A stretch of DNA of 40,546 nt from positions 1-40,546 of IMG/VR virus record IMGVR_UViG_3300009164_003447; one strand, given 5' to 3'. Origin of the DNA: a virus. The position numbers and the translations under genes were made by a program. The notes beneath the pieces were generated by a model. The model was given only the letters and a program-made list of their open reading frames with translations, did not search any database and was not told the origin of the DNA. Below, in pieces: positions 1 through 7,850 of the stretch (the first letter of the stretch is position 1; every line of letters starts with the position of its first letter).

Positions 1-974
1 CACAACAAACTGCGCCACAGCAGACTCAAACTGCACCACAGGAAGAGCAACAAGAACCAAATGGTGCAGTAATTGTATTGGGAAGATTCAATCCGCCATC
101 CAAAAATCACGAAGCACTTTTGAGATCGGGATATTCGCAAGCAAATAGAAGAAAATTTGAATATCGCATATACCCAAGTCGTATTCAGGATGATGCTACA
201 AATCCATTGAATGTAAGACTTAAAGTTTCTTATATGCAATCAATGTATCCACAATATGCAGAATATATTGTGGATAGTGATAAGATGAAAACAATATTTG
301 ATGTTCTTGAATCTTTATATGGTGATGGATATACTGATGTAGTTATTGTTGTTGGTCAAGATAGACTTGGGGAGTTTCAAAGTTTAGCACACAAAGGCGA
401 AGGAGAAGCATATCAATTCAATACCATTCAGGTAATTTCTGCTGGTGTGAAAGATCCAGATAGTGATGTTGGAGGTGCTGGTTCTTCTGCGATGATGAGA
501 ACCGCTGCTGCTATGGGAGATTTTGAAAAGTTTTCAAGTGGCCTTCCCGCTACTATGAAGGTTAGTGAAAGAAAAGAAATGTTTAATACTATAAAAAGGT
601 CTATGAAGGTAAATGAAAATACTGAATTATGGAAAATAGCGCCTGAACTTGATTATAATGGAATGAGATGGAACTATAAGAAAAATGGATTATTTGAGGT
701 GGGAGCATTCGTTGAAAATTTAAATACTGGATTAGTTGGAAGAATACTTCGCAAGGGGTCAAATCATCTTATCTGTGTGACAGAAGATGGAGTAATGTTT
801 AAGAGTTGGTTAAGAGATTTGAGAGAAGTTCAAGAGATTGGAACTTGTGATTATAGAGCACACGCGCAATCAATGACGCCCGGACAACCAGTAGTTCCTT
901 ATACGGATACTGAAATTAAAATAACAGTACCAAAGAAAAAGATAAATACTAAAAGAAATAGTGGGTCTAAGTAA
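1..974 (+). CDS. Nucleotidyltransferase-fold virion-associated protein, 5'-truncated
   Basis: The frame is open back to base 3, so the true start lies outside the window and the TTG at 78 is internal. After a Gln/Pro/Thr-rich linker comes the motif AVIVLGRFNPPSKNHEALL, which matches the HxGH-type cytidylyltransferase P-loop (G-R-F-x-P-x-x-x-H). Further on there is a VIVVGQDRLGEF strand and an SAMMRTAAAMGDFEKF segment in the place of the family's usual S-x-x-M-R motif. A C-terminal SH3-like segment (FEVGAFVENLNTGLVG to FKSWLRDL) follows. T4-like cyanophages carry such nucleotidyltransferase-fold proteins among their virion genes; the substrate is unknown. In the first motif the residue before the second His is Asn rather than Gly, so catalysis is uncertain. 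The next gene starts 4 bases downstream. Confidence 0.75.
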   Translation, partial: QQTAPQQTQTAPQEEQQEPNGAVIVLGRFNPPSKNHEALLRSGYSQANRRKFEYRIYPSRIQDDATNPLNVRLKVSYMQSMYPQYAEYIVDSDKMKTIFDVLESLYGDGYTDVVIVVGQDRLGEFQSLAHKGEGEAYQFNTIQVISAGVKDPDSDVGGAGSSAMMRTAAAMGDFEKFSSGLPATMKVSERKEMFNTIKRSMKVNENTELWKIAPELDYNGMRWNYKKNGLFEVGAFVENLNTGLVGRILRKGSNHLICVTEDGVMFKSWLRDLREVQEIGTCDYRAHAQSMTPGQPVVPYTDTEIKITVPKKKINTKRNSGSK

Positions 975-978
975 AAAA

Positions 979-2901
979 ATGAAGACTTGGAAAGAAATTA
1001 TTACCGAAGCGAAAACAAAAAGAGAGCAACAACTTGCAGCTGCGACTGCACAACTTGCTGATAAAGACCCATCAATGCCAAAATCTCTTCAAAGTAAAGA
1101 AAAGAAAGCAAAAGACAAAAGAGACTATCAATCGGCTCATACCCAACTGTTGAGAGATATTCACCAGTTCAAAAAAGAAAAATATGAAGCACAAAAACAA
1201 GCACAAATTGATAAATTAAAGAAACAGGGAGTAGAGAAACACGCAGCAGCAGCAAAAGCATCTATTTCTGGCATTAAAACCCAACAGATTAGTAGTCAAG
1301 ATAAAGAAGGAACTGCATATTCCAAAGCAATGGGAAATGTAGGTTCTGCTGCTGCTGGCGTTGCTGGTGCAGCAGTTAATCTTACAAAGTTGACTTTTGC
1401 AAAAAGAAAAGCAAATGCAGCAGCAAATGCAGCAAAAAAAGCACAACCAGAAAAGAAAGAACCAGGGGCACCTGGAAGACCACCACAAGCAAATAAAACT
1501 GCACCAGCAACTCCTGGGACTGGATCTTCAAGTTCAGCACCTACGCCAAAAGCAACTGCACCAGCAACTAGACCCGCTGGACCCAAAGGACCTTCTGGAC
1601 CATCGGGACCAGCAGCAATGAGACCAAAAGGACCTTCTGGACCAAAAGGACCATCGGGACCAGCAGCAATGAGACCAAAAGGACCGGGATCTAATGTATC
1701 AACCGGACAAAAACCAACTGCGCCAGCATCAACAACACCAACAGTTCCAGCGAAACGTGTTGTGCATAAAGCACCAACCGCATTTGGATTTCCTGTTGGT
1801 CGTTTAGCTACAGCAACTGCAGTTGCTGGTAAAACTTTATCCGGAAAATTTCATACTATTGGACGAGGAGGAGAAAATCCACTCAGCAAAAGAATTGATA
1901 AAGCCAATGCGGTAAAAAGACCATATAAAGGAAATACGTCAAATATTAGAGAAAAATATTCCAATTGGAGAGATGAATTGCTCACCGAACAGGGATTGAT
2001 TATTGAAATTGATGATTTTGGATTAAAAGATAACAAAAAAGAAAAAGGAGAGAAAAAGATTATTGACGTGATGAAAGGAAAGAATAAGATTGATATTAAT
2101 CCAAATGAAACTTCGGTTAAAGAAGAGGTGTCTGGTGTGGATACTCAACAAAATCCAAATCAAGCAAATGATTTAGAAAAAAAACAAAAAGCAATACAAA
2201 GACAAATCTTATTGAAAAAAATACAGTCATTATCTGTTCCTGGTCCAACTGATATTACTGCATCTTATGACCCAAGAATTGAAGAGGCATATAAAGACGA
2301 AGAAGGCGGAATGTCCCGCAATGAACTTTCTACTGTGGAAAGAGCAATCAAATCTCTTCGTAAAAAAATAAAGTCTAATAATCAACAGTTGCCTGCTTGG
2401 GTCCAATCTAAAATCACAAAAGCAGCAGACTATATTGATACTGCTGCAGATTATATGTCAGGTGAAACTGAACAAGTTAAAGAAGCATATGATGATGACA
2501 ATGAAACTTTCCGTCAGCATTCTCGTGAGAGATTTACTGCTGGTCCTGCTGATGATGATGGAGCACAAAGAACTTCTAGAATTCTTCAAAGAATGAAAGA
2601 AATGAATAAAGATGCTGAACCAAAGAAAAAGAAAAAGAAAAAAAAAAATAAACTAAAAGAAGAAGGACCCGTATTATCTGTTGGTAGAGGTGAAAAACTT
2701 TCAGTAGAAAAGGGTGGTGGACTTACTCAAAAAGGCAGAGATAAATATAATCGTGCTACTGGTTCGCATCTTCAAGCACCAGTAACTGGTGATGTAAAAC
2801 CAGGAAGTAAAGCAGCAAAACGTAGAAAAAACTTCTGTTCTCGTAGTAGAAGTTGGCATGGTGAAAGAGGATTAGCAGCAAGAAGACGTTGGAAGTGTTA
2901 G
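979..2901 (+). CDS. Virion-type protein with collagen-like repeats and DUF6321-like C-terminus
   Basis: This is a 640-residue, Lys/Ala-rich protein. I chose ATG 979 (MKTWKEIITEAK) rather than GTG 961, because 979 lies just past the upstream stop and matches the short M-x-W-K opening seen in other virion genes here. It has charged coiled-coil-like N-terminal segments, a Pro/Thr/Ala linker, a GPSGP/GPKGP collagen-like block (about residues 200 to 235), acidic regions, and a Lys-rich stretch near residue 555. The C-terminus (GGLTQKGRDKYNRATGS, then GSKAAKRRKNFCSRSRSW and ending RRRWKC) resembles the DUF6321 domain of cyanophage proteins. The function is not known; a flexible virion component is an inference. 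Confidence 0.75.
   Translation: MKTWKEIITEAKTKREQQLAAATAQLADKDPSMPKSLQSKEKKAKDKRDYQSAHTQLLRDIHQFKKEKYEAQKQAQIDKLKKQGVEKHAAAAKASISGIKTQQISSQDKEGTAYSKAMGNVGSAAAGVAGAAVNLTKLTFAKRKANAAANAAKKAQPEKKEPGAPGRPPQANKTAPATPGTGSSSSAPTPKATAPATRPAGPKGPSGPSGPAAMRPKGPSGPKGPSGPAAMRPKGPGSNVSTGQKPTAPASTTPTVPAKRVVHKAPTAFGFPVGRLATATAVAGKTLSGKFHTIGRGGENPLSKRIDKANAVKRPYKGNTSNIREKYSNWRDELLTEQGLIIEIDDFGLKDNKKEKGEKKIIDVMKGKNKIDINPNETSVKEEVSGVDTQQNPNQANDLEKKQKAIQRQILLKKIQSLSVPGPTDITASYDPRIEEAYKDEEGGMSRNELSTVERAIKSLRKKIKSNNQQLPAWVQSKITKAADYIDTAADYMSGETEQVKEAYDDDNETFRQHSRERFTAGPADDDGAQRTSRILQRMKEMNKDAEPKKKKKKKKNKLKEEGPVLSVGRGEKLSVEKGGGLTQKGRDKYNRATGSHLQAPVTGDVKPGSKAAKRRKNFCSRSRSWHGERGLAARRRWKC
1582..1682 (+). repeat. Collagen-like coding repeat
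   Basis: Two near-identical in-frame units of about 42 and 54 bases encode Pro-Lys-Gly-Pro-Ser-Gly-Pro triplets followed by Ala-Ala-Met-Arg. The second unit has one extra Gly-Pro-Lys insertion. This is a Gly-x-y tract as found in many phage structural proteins, and it looks recently duplicated. Confidence 0.75.
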
Positions 2902-2902
2902 T

Positions 2903-3919
2903 ATGTCTCAAGATTTGAATGATTTTTTTAAATTATTAGCAGAAGATAAGAAACAAAAAAAAGAAGAATTTGATAATCTTGTAGGAGATTTGGGATTAAA
3001 TTCTCTTTTTGGTGAATTTGCTGCAATTAAAAAAGAACAAAAAGAAAAAAAGATAGAAGAAAAGAAAAAAACAGAATCTATTATTGGTGAACTTACTTTA
3101 GATTCTGTTTTTAAAGAAGTTGTTAATTTAAAAAAAGAAACAAAAAAGAAAAAAGTACAAGAACAAAAAACAATCCAAGCATTTGAAACTTGGTTATATT
3201 CTGATTCTGTATTGGAACAAGATGAAATAATCAATGAAGTTATTGAAGAATCTTTGGAAGAAGTTCTTGAGGTTCTTGAAGATAACAAAGAAGAATTGGA
3301 AGAATTTAATAAAATTGAAGAACCAACATTAATTGAAAAATCATTAGGTCTTCTTGCCGAACCAAGTGATGTCAAGCAACAAAATGACCCATTAACTCCA
3401 TTAGATCAAAAGTTCGCAACACTTGATGATTTACAAAAACATTACAGTACTTTCCTTTCTCGTATTCAACAACAACTTTCCACATTAGGTGGAGGGGGAG
3501 AAACCAGATTAAGATACTTGGATGATATTGTAGGTATTGCAACGAATTCTGGTGCTTATGATGGAAAGTATTTGCAATGGAACTCTACTACTAATAAAGC
3601 AGAATTTACTGACCCAAGTGATTCAGAATCTACAACAATAGTTTCAATTACTGGAATTACCACTTACTATCAGGCAACCGATAATGATGATTATATTGGT
3701 GTCAATGCTAGTGTTCCTGTAACAATAGTTCTTCCAACATCTCCAAATACTGGAAAAAAAATCATCGTCAAAGATGAGGGAAATAATATATCTACATATA
3801 GTATTAGAGTTCAATCAGGTATTGGTAAAAGTGTAGAAAACGATACTTCTGTGATTATGTCTATCAATCATCAATCACTAACATATTTTTTTAATGGAAA
3901 CAATTGGTTTATTATCTAA
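2903..3919 (+). CDS. Coiled-coil virion structural protein
   Basis: This 338-residue protein opens with a Lys/Glu-rich helical half (MSQDLNDFFKLLAEDKKQKK, then two GEL/GDL-type sub-repeats: LVGDLGLNSLFGEF and IIGELTLDSVFKEV). It ends in a beta-rich half with short Gly and Thr/Ser segments (SITGITTYYQATDNDDYIG, QSGIGKSVEND, finishing FFNGNNWFII). The layout fits cyanophage virion proteins with a helical shaft and a small beta-sandwich tip; that reading is inference. It starts 1 base after the preceding stop and is followed by a terminator hairpin, so it closes the first structural operon. Confidence 0.7.
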   Translation: MSQDLNDFFKLLAEDKKQKKEEFDNLVGDLGLNSLFGEFAAIKKEQKEKKIEEKKKTESIIGELTLDSVFKEVVNLKKETKKKKVQEQKTIQAFETWLYSDSVLEQDEIINEVIEESLEEVLEVLEDNKEELEEFNKIEEPTLIEKSLGLLAEPSDVKQQNDPLTPLDQKFATLDDLQKHYSTFLSRIQQQLSTLGGGGETRLRYLDDIVGIATNSGAYDGKYLQWNSTTNKAEFTDPSDSESTTIVSITGITTYYQATDNDDYIGVNASVPVTIVLPTSPNTGKKIIVKDEGNNISTYSIRVQSGIGKSVENDTSVIMSINHQSLTYFFNGNNWFII

Positions 3920-3964
3920 CTAAATATCAATACCTGTGTGGTTCGCATCTATCAGGTGGAAAGG

Positions 3965-3985
3965 GTGCTTTCGGGCACCTTTTCT
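3965..3985 (+). terminator. Rho-independent terminator
   Basis: GGTGC at the left and GCACC at the right form a short GC stem around a TTTCGG loop, followed by TTTTCTT. It lies between the stop at 3919 and the next gene. Confidence 0.7.
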
Positions 3986-3987
3986 TG

Positions 3988-3995
3988 TATAAATA
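3988..3995 (+). promoter_or_regulatory. Late promoter TATAAATA
   Basis: A perfect T4-type late promoter octamer lies 26 bases before the ATG at 4022 and directly after the terminator. Confidence 0.75.
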
Positions 3996-4021
3996 GTATT
4001 GCGAACCATAACAGAATAAAA

Positions 4022-4588
4022 ATGATTTATTACACTTACGCATATTTGCGGGTAGATAGAACACCTTATTACATAGGAAAAGGAAAAGGTAATAGGGCAT
4101 ATAGAAGAAGATATAAAGGTGAAGTAAGAGCACCAAAGGATAAGTCAAGAATAATTTTCCTAAAACAAAACTTAACCGAAGAAGAAGCATTTAAGCACGA
4201 AATCTATATGATTGCCGTGTTCGGCAGGATAGATTTAGGAACTGGTATTCTTCACAATAGAACTGATGGTGGTGAAGGTGCTTCTGGTGCTATAAGAAGT
4301 GAAGAAACAAAATTAAAAATGAGAACTCCTAAAAAAACAACAATAAATATGAAAAAACCAAAAAGTGAGGAGCATAAGAAAAAAATAGGATTGCGTAGAA
4401 AAGGAAAAAAACACACGGAAGAAGCAAGAAAAAAAATGAGTGATGCTCAGGTTAGGAGAATTATCACTGATGAATTTAGAGAAAAAATTCAAAAAAGTAG
4501 AATGGGAAGAAAACATTCCGAAGAAACAAAACAAAAAATGAGAGAAAAAGCATTATTAAGAGAAGAACTAAAACGGAACAATAAATAA
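4022..4588 (+). CDS. Free-standing GIY-YIG homing endonuclease with NUMOD3 repeats
   Basis: I chose ATG 4022 (188 residues) over the 28-codon upstream extension, because the extension runs through the terminator and late promoter. The N-terminus MIYYTYAYL and [16 protein letters not shown] is a GIY-YIG nuclease core (YAY and YIG pair, followed by basic residues). The C-terminal half carries at least four NUMOD3-like DNA-binding repeats of the form S/T-E-E-x-x-x-K-M ([34 protein letters not shown]). Such genes move between phages by cutting alleles that lack them. It sits alone between two virion transcription units with its own late promoter and hairpin. The target is not known; a repeat shared with the gene at 979-2901 hints at one. 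Confidence 0.88.
   Translation: MIYYTYAYLRVDRTPYYIGKGKGNRAYRRRYKGEVRAPKDKSRIIFLKQNLTEEEAFKHEIYMIAVFGRIDLGTGILHNRTDGGEGASGAIRSEETKLKMRTPKKTTINMKKPKSEEHKKKIGLRRKGKKHTEEARKKMSDAQVRRIITDEFREKIQKSRMGRKHSEETKQKMREKALLREELKRNNK
4580..4587 (+). promoter_or_regulatory. Late-promoter-like AATAAATA
   Basis: This NATAAATA match overlaps the end of the endonuclease gene and lies 19 bases before the next ATG at 4607. That position is the same as for the clearer late promoters in this window. Confidence 0.5.
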
Positions 4589-4606
4589 GGTATCAATATA
4601 ATTGTT

Positions 4607-5383
4607 ATGTCTTATAATCCACTTCCCCAACCAGCACAATCCGTAGTTTTTACTGGGGCAGGAAATACAGTAGTAAGTTTTTCCAATCCATTTCCAGTAT
4701 CGTTGGGTTCTTCCAATATTACGATTACTGGTAATGTAAATGTTGGAACCACAGTATCAGTCACAAGTTCTCCACAAAATCCAAATCATGTACATCTTAC
4801 AGAAGTTGGAACATCAGGAATTCTAACAACACCATACCTTCCAGTAGGTATATCAACTTTTAATAATATTATAGTTGTCAAACAACCTGAAGGCAGTTTA
4901 TATTCATTTAACAATCACGCAACAAATACAAATCGTGGTTGGACTATGGATGATACAATGAGACCCGTAATGAGTATTAGAGTAAATAGTTCTGGAACTA
5001 CTATATCAGATTTGGCAGAAATTACAGAATATGAAATTGGAAATAATAACGCCAATCAAAGTACTATCATCTATGAGTGGTATGAGGGTGATATTAATAT
5101 TGCTGGAGCAGCAATTCCTGCTTGGAATTCATTAGGAACAAAATTACAATATAGAGTATATCAAGATAAGTATAGTACTAATACGGGAAATACCTTCACA
5201 CAAAATAGTTCTGTTATGAGACATAGTGGAGTTATTATTGGAAAAAATACTTCAGGTGATGAAGGACCATCAACTATGCATGGTGGAGCATCTCCAAATA
5301 TGCTTACACTTTGTATGAAAAGAGTTGATAATTCAACAAAATTAGATGTTTGGTTTGCTTTTACTTGTAAGGAATTATCGTAA
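4607..5383 (+). CDS. Putative beta-rich virion structural protein
   Basis: This 258-residue protein is rich in Thr, Ser, Asn and Gly. It begins MSYNPLPQPAQSVVFTGAG and contains short repeating beta-strand patterns (ITITGNVNVGTTVSVTSS). A central segment with NTNRGWTMDD and a C-terminal TLCMKRVDNSTKLDVWFAF suggest a compact beta domain like that of fiber or decoration proteins. I see no catalytic motif and do not recognise the family. The virion role is inferred from its composition, a late promoter and its place among structural genes. Confidence 0.6.
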   Translation: MSYNPLPQPAQSVVFTGAGNTVVSFSNPFPVSLGSSNITITGNVNVGTTVSVTSSPQNPNHVHLTEVGTSGILTTPYLPVGISTFNNIIVVKQPEGSLYSFNNHATNTNRGWTMDDTMRPVMSIRVNSSGTTISDLAEITEYEIGNNNANQSTIIYEWYEGDINIAGAAIPAWNSLGTKLQYRVYQDKYSTNTGNTFTQNSSVMRHSGVIIGKNTSGDEGPSTMHGGASPNMLTLCMKRVDNSTKLDVWFAFTCKELS

Positions 5384-5427
5384 ATAGTAATAATTACTTC
5401 TATGAATGTTATTGGGAACTTGTAAGT

Positions 5428-5435
5428 AATAAATA
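5428..5435 (+). promoter_or_regulatory. Late-promoter-like AATAAATA
   Basis: This NATAAATA match lies 27 bases before the ATG at 5463, in the 79-base gap after the preceding stop. Confidence 0.5.
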
Positions 5436-5462
5436 AGATAGGATACTTCACCGGAGGTTATT

Positions 5463-5648
5463 ATGTCTACAGCACTAATACTTGGATTTTTTAAAGCAAA
5501 TCCAACACTCATTTTAACTATTCTTTTTGCAGTTTCGGAAGCACTTGGAGCAAATCCAAAAGTCAAAGCAAACGGTCTTCTTTCACTTATTCTTTTACAA
5601 GTCCAAGGACAACTAAAAGGCAAAGGTGCTAAAGATTTGACACCTTAA
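5463..5648 (+). CDS. Small hydrophobic protein, unknown function
   Basis: This 61-residue protein opens with MSTALILGFFKANPTLILTI and has a hydrophobic first half that could be one membrane or packing helix, then a Lys-rich tail. The start is well supported by a strong Shine-Dalgarno GGAGG at 5454-5458, one of the clearest in the window. It has its own late-type promoter and is followed by a terminator, so it is probably a single-gene unit. The family is not recognised. Confidence 0.65.
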   Translation: MSTALILGFFKANPTLILTILFAVSEALGANPKVKANGLLSLILLQVQGQLKGKGAKDLTP

Positions 5649-5670
5649 ATATAAATCAAATATATCACTA

Positions 5671-5704
5671 AATGGAGACTTAATTTATAGGTCTCCATTT
5701 TTTT
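5671..5704 (+). terminator. Rho-independent terminator
   Basis: AATGGAGAC at 5671-5679 pairs perfectly with GTCTCCATT at 5691-5699 (9 bp, 11-base loop), followed by a T-run. Confidence 0.85.
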
Positions 5705-5711
5705 ATAAATA
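5704..5711 (+). promoter_or_regulatory. Late promoter TATAAATA
   Basis: A perfect late octamer is fused to the end of the terminator T-run, 26 bases before the ATG at 5738. Confidence 0.75.
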
Positions 5712-5737
5712 AAAATAGGAAACTTACGGAAAAGAGA

Positions 5738-6763
5738 ATGGCACTCTGGGGCATTTCAACAACATCGGAAACTGCGGCAAACAATTACGCTATTCCAAAA
5801 TTCCAATCTGAGACTGATCGTAACAGAAGTCCTTGGAATACATTTGCAGATGTTCGTGGTTGGGTTCAAAGAAGATACAAGACTAAAGTAAATTCAGGAA
5901 TTTCTACTCGTTACTTTGACGAAGTTTTAGTTCCAGTTGTTGGATTGAATAGTACTGCAGCAGTAGGAGGAACTACTGGTATTGGTACTGCCGGTCCAGT
6001 CGCAGTTTTCTTTGAAGATCCTAACCAAGCATCACCAATTTCTGTAGGTGGTGGTGGAACTACTGGTATTGCTACGAATACTACTGGTTATGTTCATTTA
6101 GTGTTCAATGAACTTGTATTTGCTGGTGCTGGTGCAACAGTTAGAATTCGTACCTTTGATGCAAATAATGCTAACGAATCAACAGCAATTGTTGGAACTG
6201 CAGTATCAAATACTGGAACTCAATATGCTTGGGCGGGACCTGCTGCTAATCACGGTTCGCCAAATGTATATACTGGATTTAATGGTCAAATTACAAACCG
6301 AGTAGCATTTGCATTCACTACACCAAGTACTGTTTTGACTGCACAAGTTGCAATCTCAACAACATTGACTACAACAGGACAAACTGTTGCTGTTGGTGCA
6401 ACTAACATTTTTGTTGATTCGGTAACAGGTGTTTCTATTGGAAGTTCCCTCACAGTTGCAGGCAAACTTGCAAATGTTCCTATTGTTGCTGTTGGAACTA
6501 CCACCGTTCAGATTGGAACTGCAAGCACAATTGCAACAACGATTACTCAAGGACTTGGAGTTACATTCAGCACAAGAACTGTTGCTACTAAATTGTTTAT
6601 TGATATTCCAAGTGGATTTGTTGGTGTAATTACTGACGGATCAAATGGTGTTGGTGTAATTAATTCATTCACTTCACAATTTGGAGACCTTCTTCGTAAT
6701 GTTGGTGGTGCAGGAACTACTGGATCTGTTGGACTTGGAACTACTACATTAACTGTTAGATAA
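5738..6763 (+). CDS. Cyanophage virion structural protein (Gly/Thr-rich)
   Basis: This 341-residue protein has the N-terminus MALWGISTTSETAANNYAIP, typical of a T4-like cyanophage structural family. A basic segment (WVQRRYKTKV) follows, then long Gly/Thr/Ala/Val beta repeats in which GTTGI/GIGT occurs several times and GTTTVQIGT near residue 250. No enzymatic motif is visible. The repetitive composition, a dedicated late promoter and the regular Gly-Thr pattern suggest a surface or decoration protein made in quantity; that role is inference. The next gene starts 7 bases after the stop. Confidence 0.7.
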   Translation: MALWGISTTSETAANNYAIPKFQSETDRNRSPWNTFADVRGWVQRRYKTKVNSGISTRYFDEVLVPVVGLNSTAAVGGTTGIGTAGPVAVFFEDPNQASPISVGGGGTTGIATNTTGYVHLVFNELVFAGAGATVRIRTFDANNANESTAIVGTAVSNTGTQYAWAGPAANHGSPNVYTGFNGQITNRVAFAFTTPSTVLTAQVAISTTLTTTGQTVAVGATNIFVDSVTGVSIGSSLTVAGKLANVPIVAVGTTTVQIGTASTIATTITQGLGVTFSTRTVATKLFIDIPSGFVGVITDGSNGVGVINSFTSQFGDLLRNVGGAGTTGSVGLGTTTLTVR

Positions 6764-6770
6764 AAATTAA

Positions 6771-7142
6771 ATGAAATTTGATGAATTGAACGAAGAAAAT
6801 TATATAATCTTTGCTATCAAACACTACGAAAATCCTCAAGCAATGACGCAAGAGGATTTTTTTGAAGATATGAAAAGATTTAAGTGGATTAAACGACTTC
6901 TAAACAAATACAAAAACACAGGTGAATTGAATATTCATCTAATTATTAATCATTTTATGGTTCTTTATAATGTATTTGGTGAAGCAGCAACACCTTTATT
7001 ATTTTATAAATTGAATAAAGAATTGTGGAGTATATTGAAAACTTTTGTTTTGTACCTTGGAAGACTTCCAGAGTATCCAAAGACATCTATACACGATATA
7101 CCAATTGATATTGAATGTCTTAAAATTTTAAAATCAATCTAA
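6771..7142 (+). CDS. Conserved phage protein, unknown function
   Basis: This 123-residue, mostly helical protein begins MKFDELNEENYIIFAIKHYE and contains FKWIKRLLNKYKNTGELN and a hydrophobic stretch LIINHFMVLYNVFGEAATP. It resembles a small uncharacterised family conserved in T4-like phages (I believe the DUF7207 type), but I cannot confirm the family by search. It shares one base with the next gene (TAATG), so the two are translationally coupled. Confidence 0.65.
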   Translation: MKFDELNEENYIIFAIKHYENPQAMTQEDFFEDMKRFKWIKRLLNKYKNTGELNIHLIINHFMVLYNVFGEAATPLLFYKLNKELWSILKTFVLYLGRLPEYPKTSIHDIPIDIECLKILKSI

Positions 7143-7363
7143 TGAAAGAAGAAACTCTTTTAAAATTTATTAATATTGTTCGTAATCTTCGTGAGGATGG
7201 TGAAATGGTTATTACTAATAATGCATCAAGTGGAAAAATTGCGGGATTGCCACCGGATAATCCTCCGGTCTTTAAGAATAGAAAAACTGAACCAAAAAGA
7301 AAAAATCGCAATCCATTTTTTAAAAATTTAGATCAAATAGAAAGACGAAACCCACCGCAATAG
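7142..7363 (+). CDS. Small phage protein with IAGLPPDNPPV motif
   Basis: This 73-residue protein has a helical start (MKEETLLKFINIVRNLRE), the central motif NNASSGKIAGLPPDNPPVF, and a very basic Lys/Arg/Asn tail. The motif with flanking basic residues recurs in T4-like cyanophage proteins encoded near structural genes; the function is unknown. Its ATG overlaps the upstream stop by one base. Confidence 0.6.
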   Translation: MKEETLLKFINIVRNLREDGEMVITNNASSGKIAGLPPDNPPVFKNRKTEPKRKNRNPFFKNLDQIERRNPPQ

Positions 7364-7367
7364 AAAA

Positions 7368-7832
7368 ATGTTCAATCAAAACGTTACCTCTGATACAAAG
7401 ATAGCTGTTCTAGAAGAAAGATTATCTGTATATGAGCAGATGGTAAGTAGGATTGACATAGCAATTCAAAAAATTAGTGAGACTAATCAAGGAATTAGCA
7501 AAATGCTCACAATTCACAATGAAAGAATTGAGCAATCAATTAGAACTGATGATATAATTGTAAAAATGATAGAAGATATGAAAATATCGTCAAAAATACA
7601 ACACGAAGCAATCAGTGAAGAGATAGGGGAAAGAATAGAAAAATTAGAAAAAAAGGTAGAACACATATCACAAATAAAATGGATGACAGTTGGTTGTGGT
7701 GTGATTCTTGCTATACTTACGACGGCAATTTCATCTCTTGCTTCTGGAATGTGGACTCCTTCTGGAATGCAACAAAATAAAACAAATCAAAGTCAAAGTT
7801 TGACCGTACCAAATATTCGTGCTAGCATATAA
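7368..7832 (+). CDS. Coiled-coil protein with one C-terminal membrane segment
   Basis: This 154-residue protein has residues 10 to 100 with a long heptad pattern (KIAVLEERLSVYEQM, then KLEKKVEHISQIKW). A single transmembrane helix lies at about 104-124 (MTVGCGVILAILTTAISSLA), followed by a short polar tail. The topology is like small phage membrane proteins such as holin-like or BhlA-like proteins, but no specific family is recognised. It could be a membrane anchor in replication or lysis. It starts 4 bases after the previous stop and precedes primase. Confidence 0.6.
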   Translation: MFNQNVTSDTKIAVLEERLSVYEQMVSRIDIAIQKISETNQGISKMLTIHNERIEQSIRTDDIIVKMIEDMKISSKIQHEAISEEIGERIEKLEKKVEHISQIKWMTVGCGVILAILTTAISSLASGMWTPSGMQQNKTNQSQSLTVPNIRASI

Positions 7833-7850
7833 GTCCTGAACTTTTTGTGA

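Larger units (their letters stand above)
3939..4008 (+). repeat. Inverted repeat around terminator and late promoter, in front of GIY-YIG gene
   Basis: TGGTTCGCA at 3939-3947 is perfectly complementary to TGCGAACCA at 4000-4008. The 52-base interval contains a terminator hairpin and the late promoter TATAAATA. The right arm ends 13 bases before the endonuclease ATG. The left arm extends to TGGTTCGCATCT, which also occurs in the coding sequence near 2763. Confidence 0.65.

Noticed and set aside
1216-1586. Cys/Ala-rich minus-strand reading frames
   Set aside because: These are shadows of the Lys/Ala/Pro-rich repeats of the + strand gene.
3938-4021. 28-codon N-terminal extension of the first GIY-YIG protein
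   Set aside because: The extension is encoded by the terminator, late promoter and hairpin, and the nuclease fold starts at ATG 4022.
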